9,046 nucleotides of DNA from the NCBI GenBank assembly GCA_002364555.1, contig DEYM01000021.1:1-9046 (forward strand), in the 5' to 3' direction. Below are positions 1 to 4,471 of the stretch, one piece after another (the stretch's first letter is position 1; each line of letters opens with the position of its first letter). The translations under genes and the position numbers were made by a program. Source of the stretch: Phycisphaerales bacterium UBA3158. GTDB lineage: Bacteria > Planctomycetota > Phycisphaerae > Phycisphaerales > SM1A02. The notes under the pieces were generated by a model that saw nothing but the letters and a program-made list of their open reading frames with translations, was not told the DNA's origin and did no database searches.

Positions 1-182
1 CTGAGTGCTACCCAAGGTGCTGCGAGAGCTACTCTTGGACACATTCCAATATCGAAATTGATATCGAGTTCAGGGATCTGGACGACTGTCTGCTCACCAC
101 CCACACTGATTCCCTGAACTCTCCAGGGGGGGCAATACAGAAAGCCGACACGGCCACCATGGGGTGGGCGTCGAGGAAGCAT
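1..182 (-). CDS. RNase Z-like MBL-fold metallo-hydrolase (N-terminal part, cut by left edge)
   Basis: An open frame starts with ATG at 180-182 and runs unbroken to base 1, giving 60 codons plus two bases. The product begins MLPRRPPHGGRVGFLYC and continues VQGISVGGEQTVVQIPELD, then INFDIGMCPRVALAAPWVAL. The ISVGGxxT...IPxL...FDIGxCP pattern is typical of short-form tRNase Z relatives such as plant TRZ1, where it lies just before the metal-binding HxHxDH motif; that motif would fall just outside the window. Members are zinc-dependent nucleases that trim the 3' trailer of pre-tRNA, though many bacterial relatives have untested substrates. The start is supported by AGGAG at 191-195, 8 bases ahead. 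It lies downstream of and in line with the polyprenyl synthase gene, 90 bases apart. The family call is fairly firm; true tRNase activity is inference, since the catalytic part is not visible. Confidence 0.8.
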   Translation of the reverse strand, partial: MLPRRPPHGGRVGFLYCPPWRVQGISVGGEQTVVQIPELDINFDIGMCPRVALAAPWVAL

Positions 183-190
183 GTTGAAAT

Positions 191-195
191 CTCCT
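191..195 (-). promoter_or_regulatory. Shine-Dalgarno site of the RNase Z-like gene
   Basis: AGGAG on the minus strand, 8 bases before the ATG at 182. It decides the start of the truncated RNase Z-like gene. Only one base (196) separates it from the foot of the hairpin at 197-216. Confidence 0.7.
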
Positions 196-196
196 A

Positions 197-216
197 GGTG
201 ACGCTTTCACGCCACC
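197..216 (-). promoter_or_regulatory. Stem-loop directly upstream of a Shine-Dalgarno site
   Basis: On the minus strand GGTGGCG (216-210) and CGTCACC (203-197) can form a 7-bp stem with one G-U pair, closing a TGAAAG loop. No T-tract follows, so it is not a canonical intrinsic terminator. Its position one base ahead of AGGAG suggests either an RNA-processing or mRNA-stability element, or a structure affecting ribosome access to the RNase Z-like start. The pairing is seen in the sequence; the role is inferred. Confidence 0.35.
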
Positions 217-244
217 GGGACAATGAATTGACCACATGCTAGCG

Positions 245-261
245 GTTGAACCCGATCCAAC
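245..261 (-). other. Small hairpin just after the polyprenyl synthase stop
   Basis: On the minus strand GTTGGA (261-256) pairs with TTCAAC (250-245) through 6 bp including one G-U, with loop TCGGG. It begins about 11 bases after the stop codon. There is no U-run behind it, so it may be only an mRNA 3' stabiliser, a weak terminator, or chance. Confidence 0.2.
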
Positions 262-272
262 AAGTCGAGAAT

Positions 273-1271
273 TCAGGAATGGCGTGTCAGAACGCCCCGG
301 GAAAGTTCAAGGAGAAGTTCACGCGCGGGACCGGCTGGCAGAATCTCCAGACGAGACTGGGCTGTGGCGACAATCTTTCGTGCGGATTCCATCGTCTGAT
401 CGAGCGCACCGGACGAATCGAGTTGCTCGACCAGCTCCGAGCGATCCCGGGACTTCACGATTCGATCGAACTCGTCCCTGTCCCTGCTGTTCAGTCCGTC
501 CCTGAGTTTTATCAGGGGCAACGTGAGTTTCCCAAGATCGAGATCGCGACCGACCGATTTACCGGTGACCTCGGTCTTGCCCATCAGATCAAGGACATCG
601 TCGATGATCTGGAAGGCTATCCCCATCTCTATTCCGAAGAGACGCAATGCCTCGCAGTGTTCATCGTCTCCACCACCGAGAACGGCACCCAGCCGACAAC
701 AGGCGCCGATCAAGGATCCCGTCTTCCTGCCAACGATGTCGAGATAGACATCCTGCTTCATATCGAGATCGTTCTTGTTCTGAAGCTGGATCACCTCACC
801 CTCGCAGAGTGTGTTCGTGACTTCGCCAAGCGCCATATTGATCGAGGGATCGCCGAGCGTCGAACAGAGATGGAACGACTTCGATATCAGATAGTCGCCC
901 AGCATCACGGCGACATCATTGCCATAGAGCGTGTTGACGGTGGCGCCACCACGACGGACATCAGACTCGTCGAGTATGTCGTCGTGTACGAGTGTCGCCA
1001 TGTGGATCATCTCCACAACGGCCGCGAGCACACGGTGACGGTCATCCAGGTTCTCTCTGGAATACGAACCGGTGGCTGCCAGGGAGGAGAGGATCACCAG
1101 TGTGGGACGAAGCATCTTCCCCCGATACCGCTCGATGTGCGTGCACAGATCGTTGACATCGTCATCACTGCTGTGAAGATGCTTCTTGAAGACATCACCG
1201 ACCACATCCAGTTCCTCGATGAGAAGGGATCCAAGGGCTTCATTTGAGATGACTATTTCAATCAGGGACAA
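273..1271 (-). CDS. Long-chain trans-polyprenyl diphosphate synthase (IspB-like)
   Basis: A 332-residue protein of the usual length for the isoprenyl diphosphate synthase family, which condenses isopentenyl diphosphate onto an allylic primer to build the side chain of quinones. All hallmark regions are present: RGKMLRP (50-56), the first Asp-rich motif DDILD (97-101) in LVHDDILDESDVRRG, GRKTGSLIGA (181-190), and the second Asp-rich motif IIDDVLD (222-228) followed by GKSVGRDLDLGK. The residues 5 and 4 positions before the first Asp-rich motif are Ala and Thr, as in E. coli IspB, which favours a long product over farnesyl diphosphate; the exact length cannot be read. The start is TTG at 1271, since no in-frame ATG occurs before codon 53; ACAGG about 9 bases upstream is a modest ribosome site. 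It lies 18 bases after the methyltransferase stop, so co-transcription and translational dependence are likely. A menaquinone role is inferred. Confidence 0.93.
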   Translation of the reverse strand: MSLIEIVISNEALGSLLIEELDVVGDVFKKHLHSSDDDVNDLCTHIERYRGKMLRPTLVILSSLAATGSYSRENLDDRHRVLAAVVEMIHMATLVHDDILDESDVRRGGATVNTLYGNDVAVMLGDYLISKSFHLCSTLGDPSINMALGEVTNTLCEGEVIQLQNKNDLDMKQDVYLDIVGRKTGSLIGACCRLGAVLGGGDDEHCEALRLFGIEMGIAFQIIDDVLDLMGKTEVTGKSVGRDLDLGKLTLPLIKLRDGLNSRDRDEFDRIVKSRDRSELVEQLDSSGALDQTMESARKIVATAQSRLEILPAGPARELLLELSRGVLTRHS

Positions 1272-1289
1272 GATATATGGCCTGTAGAT

Positions 1290-2159
1290 CTACTTGATAC
1301 CAACAAGATAGGCGACCCATCCTTCACAGGCTTCGCCGGTTTCGACTTCAGTCCATTCACCATTGCCTTCTTCGTTTTCCTCGTCGGTACCTTCCCAGTA
1401 GACGACGGCATTTCGAAAACCGGCTTCCAGAAGCAGTTCCTGGATCTCTGGAAGTGTCCAGAGTCTCCATTCATATGTGAATGCCTTCATGATCTTCGTG
1501 CCGTCCGGGAACTTGAAGTGGATGTGGTTGACCACATCGCCACTGACGGGGTCGTAGTGATTCTGGTCCCAGATGTAGGTGAATCCATCCAGATCACGAT
1601 CCTCCTCCATTTCAAGGAAGGAATCACTGCCTCCATAGGCATCGAGGATGAACAGGCCATCTTCAGTCAACTGCTCTCGAACGGATCTGAAGTAATCAAC
1701 CAGCTGCTGTCTCTTCTTGAAGAGGTAATAGCTGAAGTTGAAAGCCAGTATCGTCTCGACCGGATCACTGTCCGTCGTCAGGACATCACCCTCTATCAAC
1801 TCGAGACGTGCTGCCTGATCATCATTCAGCTGGGTCTCGATCTTCCGACGGCAGTACTCGAGAACGTCGGTACTCAGATCGACACCCACAGCCGTGTTTT
1901 CGTCACGCTTCTTGACCCACTCGCGAGCGACCGCGGCGGTTCCACAGAAGTCCTCCCGCATGGATCTGGCCTCTCGACCCCTCTGGTCCTGCCAGATTCG
2001 ATCAATCGTTCCGATCTCACCCTCGGGATCCTGAACGGACAACTCATAGAGCTCGTGGATATCACTGCCCTTGGCTGTGCGCCAGTTCTCGGAACCCTTC
2101 TTGCCTTTTCTCTTCGTCGTGGTTGCCATACTTCCCAGTGTAGCGATGGAACCGCTCAC
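1290..2159 (-). CDS. Class I SAM-dependent methyltransferase, substrate unknown
   Basis: A 289-residue protein with a Rossmann-type methyltransferase core. Visible elements are a degenerate SAM-binding motif I, EDFCGTAAVA (69-78), the acidic end of strand beta2 in VGVDLS (91-96), a motif III-like EGDVL (123-127) and LAFNFSYYLF (138-147) at the motif IV position. The C-terminal half is beta-rich (WDQNHYDPVSGDVVNHIHFKF) and ends with an acidic stretch near 257-275 before GWVAYLVGIK. The N-terminus is rich in Lys and Arg. The GTG at 2159 overlaps the preceding stop as GTGA, suggesting translational coupling; an alternative start is the ATG at 2129 (codon 11), which has GGGAAG just in front and drops a poorly conserved-looking leader. 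Nothing shows the substrate. The next gene makes polyprenyl diphosphate, so a quinone or lipid methylation is conceivable, but the core does not match UbiE, UbiG or MenG motifs that I can recognise. Confidence 0.85.
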   Translation of the reverse strand: MSGSIATLGSMATTTKRKGKKGSENWRTAKGSDIHELYELSVQDPEGEIGTIDRIWQDQRGREARSMREDFCGTAAVAREWVKKRDENTAVGVDLSTDVLEYCRRKIETQLNDDQAARLELIEGDVLTTDSDPVETILAFNFSYYLFKKRQQLVDYFRSVREQLTEDGLFILDAYGGSDSFLEMEEDRDLDGFTYIWDQNHYDPVSGDVVNHIHFKFPDGTKIMKAFTYEWRLWTLPEIQELLLEAGFRNAVVYWEGTDEENEEGNGEWTEVETGEACEGWVAYLVGIK

Positions 2160-2545
2160 GGCGTGTCATCCAACACATCGTAGATCCGAATCCAACTCCA
2201 TCTGGGCTTCCACTTGGTCACGAGATCCACATGATTCGGATGTTCCAGATACGCCTCATATGCCTCATCGGAGTCGAATCCAACATAGAAACCGACGTCG
2301 TAGTCCGAGTCGACCATGGGTCTGCCGAAGTCCCCGTGCTGGCCACAGAAGTAGGAGGCCACTCCGGGGATCGAAGACAGGTCCCGATCGCAGTCCTGAA
2401 TCAGAGCATCGACATCCTGGGCGGCCTTGAGCTTGAAGAAGACCACATGGTTGATTCTGGCGGTCCGTCTGCTGGGCGAGCATCCGATCAAGAAGGCCAA
2501 TGCCAGAAGACCTGTGCACAGAAGGTGTATCCGTGAATTACCCAT
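2156..2545 (-). CDS. Dabb (stress-responsive A/B barrel) domain lipoprotein
   Basis: Read from the ATG at 2545 this is 129 residues. It opens with a lipoprotein signal: MGNSRIH, a hydrophobic core (8-20) and lipobox LIGC with Cys22. After a short linker the Dabb fold follows: INHVVFFKLK (31-40), a helix with DVDALIQDCDRDLSS, a strand near VASYFCGQ, then YDVGFYVGFDSDEAYEAYL (82-100) and HPNHVDLV, the typical second half of these ferredoxin-like dimeric barrels. The frame stays open further upstream, but those codons lack a signal peptide and overlap rsmJ on the opposite strand, so the start at 2545 is preferred; ATG at 2563 is a less likely alternative. Dabb proteins have varied or unknown roles; a lipid-anchored one probably faces the periplasm. 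It is the first gene of the minus-strand operon and may be transcribed without a leader. Confidence 0.83.
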   Translation of the reverse strand: MGNSRIHLLCTGLLALAFLIGCSPSRRTARINHVVFFKLKAAQDVDALIQDCDRDLSSIPGVASYFCGQHGDFGRPMVDSDYDVGFYVGFDSDEAYEAYLEHPNHVDLVTKWKPRWSWIRIYDVLDDTP

Positions 2546-2552
2546 ATCCCCG

Positions 2553-2560
2553 AGTATAGT
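2553..2560. promoter_or_regulatory. Symmetric -10 element shared by two divergent genes
   Basis: The sequence AGTATAGT reads TATAGT (2555-2560) on the plus strand and TATACT (2553-2558) on the minus strand. Plus-strand transcription would begin near 2567, beside the rsmJ ATG at 2570; minus-strand transcription near 2546, beside the Dabb ATG at 2545. Neither start has a good Shine-Dalgarno site, which fits leaderless or nearly leaderless mRNAs. The -35 matches are poor (GTGAAT at 2533-2538 for the plus direction, three of six). Divergent transcription from symmetric -10 elements is known in bacteria; its use here is inferred. Confidence 0.45.
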
Positions 2561-2569
2561 CATCGAATC

Positions 2570-3346
2570 ATGAAAACCGACGGACCAGGGTTGACTGTTC
2601 AAAGCCGATGGGAGGGGGGGCTCGAGAAGGCTCGGGAAATCTCCTCGGCACTTGGAATCCGGATTTCGAATGAAGAGCGTGTTCCGGCCGGCGAATACAG
2701 AATCGTCGTCTTCGAGCATGGCGTCGAGTTGTGGGATGAATTCTCCAGAAAGCATGGAATGCCCCTCAATTTCAGATCAGTGGATCTGAGAACCGGTACC
2801 GGGAGCCTTTCCCACAAACAACCGATCGCCAGAGCCATTGGAAGATCCGCCCGGACCATTCTCGATGCGACAGCCGGTCTTGGACACGATTCCTTCCTGC
2901 TGGCTTGTCTTGGGTGGCGAGTTCACGCGGTCGAGAGGCATCCCGTCATATTCACACTTCTCAAGGAGGCGTTCCTCTCCATAGATGGTGATGTCCAGAT
3001 CTCCCCGGTGATCGAGGATCGTCTCCAGATCCACAATCAGGATGCCCTGTCATGGTTGTCCGACCCAGACAACCCCGATATCGATGTGGTGTATCTCGAT
3101 CCCATGTTCGATGCGAAACGATCATCCGCCCTGCCGAAGAAACCAGCCCAGATACTCAGGAGACTGGTCGGTCTGGATGATGATGTGGATCAGTTGTTCA
3201 GATCCGCCATGAATCATGCCAAGAGCAGGGTGGTCGTCAAGAGATCGGATCACGATCCGCCTCTGGTCGAAGGTCCATCACGAAGCTACAAGGGAAAGAT
3301 AGTCAGGTATGACGTGTATGAAACAAGGAATATGATCGATGGTTGA
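2570..3346 (+). CDS. rsmJ: 16S rRNA (guanine1516-N2)-methyltransferase RsmJ
   Basis: A 258-residue protein close to the length of E. coli RsmJ (YhiQ). That enzyme uses S-adenosylmethionine to methylate N2 of G1516 in helix 45 of 16S rRNA. The family signature is clear: an N-terminal domain ending LNFRSVDLRTGTGSL, the SAM-binding LDATAGLGHD (98-107), the acidic VERHP (121-125), the catalytic-region LDPMF (166-170) followed by KRSSALPKK, and the late strand VVVKRSDHDPPL (221-232) with KGKIVRYDVY near the end. The start at 2570 has no Shine-Dalgarno site and sits 24 bases from the divergent Dabb start, consistent with a leaderless message. The stop overlaps the next gene by 8 bases, so the two are probably co-translated. 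Exact target base is inferred from family. Confidence 0.92.
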   Translation: MKTDGPGLTVQSRWEGGLEKAREISSALGIRISNEERVPAGEYRIVVFEHGVELWDEFSRKHGMPLNFRSVDLRTGTGSLSHKQPIARAIGRSARTILDATAGLGHDSFLLACLGWRVHAVERHPVIFTLLKEAFLSIDGDVQISPVIEDRLQIHNQDALSWLSDPDNPDIDVVYLDPMFDAKRSSALPKKPAQILRRLVGLDDDVDQLFRSAMNHAKSRVVVKRSDHDPPLVEGPSRSYKGKIVRYDVYETRNMIDG

Positions 3347-3908
3347 TGTACTTGTCCTTGATGTCGAGACAACGGGACTCTCACGAAAGACCGATGTCGT
3401 GACAACCGCCTGCTGGTACTACAAGGGTGAATGGAACAGATGGGTACGCGGAATCGACTCACCCGCGACACTCACGTCCCATTGGCTGGAGTGCGGTGAA
3501 CTGGTCACCTTCAACGGTCGCAACTTCGATGAGAAGTTCATCATCAAGGACTTTGGAGTCAAGCCACACGACAACCACCGCGACATCATGCACGATGGTT
3601 GGCGACATGGATACAAGGGTGGACTCAAGGCTGTTTCGCAATCCCTGGGACTTCCACGACCACCAGAGATTCAGGGAATGGATGGTCGTGCGGCGATCAC
3701 ACTCTGGAATTGCTGGATCTCGGGCGATCAGGCTGCGCTTGAGCTGTTGAGTCTGTACAACGCCTGGGATGTCTGGTTGACCTGGTGTCTCTATCAGAGG
3801 TTTGTTCTCGATGTGGATCCCCATGACGACCACGGGATTCCATGGAAGTTGGACATGAAATCGGCAAGCCGCCTGCTTGAATCGACCGATCTTGGCAGGT
3901 TCCGGTGA
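3339..3908 (+). CDS. YprB-type RNase H-like 3'-5' exonuclease (DEDDy)
   Basis: A 189-residue protein made almost entirely of one exonuclease fold. Exo I is LVLDVETTG (5-13) with Asp8 and Glu10. Exo II is VTFNGRNFDEKF (56-67) with Asn59 and Asp64. A histidine- and aspartate-rich stretch, DNHRDIMHDGW, follows. Exo III is SLYNAWDVWL with Tyr140 and Asp144 spaced YxxxD, which places it in the DEDDy subgroup. These enzymes use two metal ions to remove nucleotides from 3' ends; whether the substrate is RNA or DNA is unknown for YprB relatives. The fold resembles the catalytic domain of B. subtilis YprB but has no TPR-like extension. The ATG lies inside the end of rsmJ (8-base overlap), so the two are likely coupled, hinting at an rRNA or RNA-processing role (inference). 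Confidence 0.85.
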   Translation: MVDVLVLDVETTGLSRKTDVVTTACWYYKGEWNRWVRGIDSPATLTSHWLECGELVTFNGRNFDEKFIIKDFGVKPHDNHRDIMHDGWRHGYKGGLKAVSQSLGLPRPPEIQGMDGRAAITLWNCWISGDQAALELLSLYNAWDVWLTWCLYQRFVLDVDPHDDHGIPWKLDMKSASRLLESTDLGRFR

Positions 3909-3956
3909 CCTTCAACTGGATTCAGACCCCTTGGTGGTGTACAACTAGGTCTCGAC

Positions 3957-3960
3957 GGAG
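3957..3960 (+). promoter_or_regulatory. Ribosome binding site selecting the small membrane protein start
   Basis: GGAG lies 7 bases ahead of ATG 3968-3970. The open frame reaches back to a GTG at 3905 that overlaps the exonuclease stop, but the residues encoded in between (TFNWIQTPWWCTTRSRRR) look non-native, so the internal ATG is favoured. Confidence 0.6.
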
Positions 3961-3967
3961 AATTCCC

Positions 3968-4159
3968 ATGAACACACCTGAAACCGAAATGATTGAAACC
4001 GTCCAGGGGATGGACAAGTGCGAAAAGAGAGCCTGGTTGATACTCCTGGTGGTCTTCGCTCTGTTCATGATCGGGCTCATCATGGTCTCTTTCTGGGGTG
4101 GACCGTTTGAGGCGAACAGCTATTGGCTCGAGGAAAAGCCTCCGACCTTCCCCAATTGA
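3968..4159 (+). CDS. Small single-pass membrane protein, unknown function
   Basis: A 63-residue protein I do not recognise. An N-terminal polar segment (MNTPETEMIETVQGMDKCEK) is followed by one clear transmembrane helix at about 24-46 (AWLILLVVFALFMIGLIMVS), then a short tail with aromatic residues and EEKPPTFPN. The KCEKR before the helix and the acidic tail suggest an N-in, C-out orientation. Its reality is supported by GGAG at the right distance, the coherent hydrophobic segment, and its location in the same direction after the exonuclease gene (59-base gap). It could be a small subunit or regulator of a membrane complex; nothing in the neighbourhood fixes this. Confidence 0.65.
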   Translation: MNTPETEMIETVQGMDKCEKRAWLILLVVFALFMIGLIMVSFWGGPFEANSYWLEEKPPTFPN

Positions 4160-4340
4160 CCCTTGAAACCCCCGATTCCCGGAGGTGGAGAATCAAGGTC
4201 GTCTCTTTTCAGACGATTCCACATCAGGGCATGCAGCTATCCAACAGTCTTTTCAGGGCCGAAGCAGCCTGAATATCCATCGACTGGCCGATAAGTCAAT
4301 CGATGGGGGTGGAGATCTGCAAGAAACCCCCGGCAAGGTA
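4160..4340 (+). other. Non-coding spacer with several potential stem-loops
   Basis: No coding frame is convincing here. Potential structures on the plus strand are GATTCCC (4174-4180) with GGAGAATC (4187-4194, one bulged A); TCGTCT (4199-4204) with AGACGA (4211-4216) around CTTTTC; CCATCGA (4277-4283) with TCGATGG (4300-4306); and GGGGGT (4305-4310) with ACCCCC (4326-4331), which shares two bases with the previous stem so the two compete. The first two may end transcription of the rsmJ operon, though the T-run is short. The remainder could be a small RNA or a leader ahead of the tRNA. Pairings are seen; function is not shown. Confidence 0.4.
4174..4218 (+). terminator. Possible weak terminator after the rsmJ operon
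   Basis: Two adjacent hairpins, GATTCCC/GGAGAATC (4174-4194) and TCGTCT/AGACGA (4199-4216), begin 15 bases after the last stop codon. CTCTTTTC lies between and inside them, but no long T-run follows, so an intrinsic terminator is only possible. Confidence 0.25.
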
Positions 4341-4369
4341 TTCACGAAGACACCCGCTTGAACTACAAT
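4341..4369 (+). promoter_or_regulatory. Promoter of tRNA-Ala
   Basis: TTCACG (4341-4346) and TACAAT (4364-4369) are separated by 17 bases, four of six and five of six matches to the sigma-70 consensus. The expected start near 4376 falls a few bases before the mature tRNA 5' end at 4380, leaving a very short leader for RNase P to remove. Confidence 0.55.
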
Positions 4370-4379
4370 CCCGGGTTCA

Positions 4380-4452
4380 GGGGCTGTAGCTCAGTTGGGA
4401 GAGCGCCTGCTTTGCAAGCAGGAAGTCGTCGGTTCGAGCCCGTCCAGCTCCA
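4380..4452 (+). tRNA. tRNA-Ala(UGC)
   Basis: The 73-base cloverleaf is complete. The acceptor arm GGGGCTG (4380-4386) pairs with CAGCTCC (4445-4451) and contains the G3-U70 wobble that defines alanine tRNAs. The D arm is GCTC-AGTTGGGA-GAGC (4389-4404). The anticodon stem CCTGC/GCAGG encloses loop TTTGCAA (4411-4417), giving anticodon UGC. The T arm is GTCGG-TTCGAGC-CCGTC (4428-4444), with one U-U mismatch at the second pair. A73 (4452) is the discriminator. CCA is not encoded (ATTT follows), so it must be added by a CCA-adding enzyme. UGC reads GCN alanine codons. The gene converges on the SH3 protein gene, whose stop lies 19 bases away on the other strand. Confidence 0.97.
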
Positions 4453-4471
4453 TTTCAGATGTCGTGTTGCC

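Noticed and set aside
246..1247. A 333-codon open frame on the plus strand covering almost all of the polyprenyl synthase gene.
   Set aside because: It lies antisense to a gene with complete family motifs; its product has no recognisable motif. It arises because the sense strand rarely uses the codons whose complements are stops.
1518..2183. A 221-codon plus-strand open frame opposite the methyltransferase gene.
   Set aside because: No ribosome site or recognisable motif, and the minus-strand frame encodes a coherent SAM methyltransferase.
3905..3967. GTG at 3905 as start of the small membrane protein, overlapping the exonuclease stop.
   Set aside because: The extra 21 residues look like non-coding translation and there is a good GGAG in front of ATG 3968.
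4380..4452. The tRNA as an integration site for a genomic island.
   Set aside because: No integrase, no direct repeat of the tRNA 3' end and no change in gene character are visible on either side within the window.
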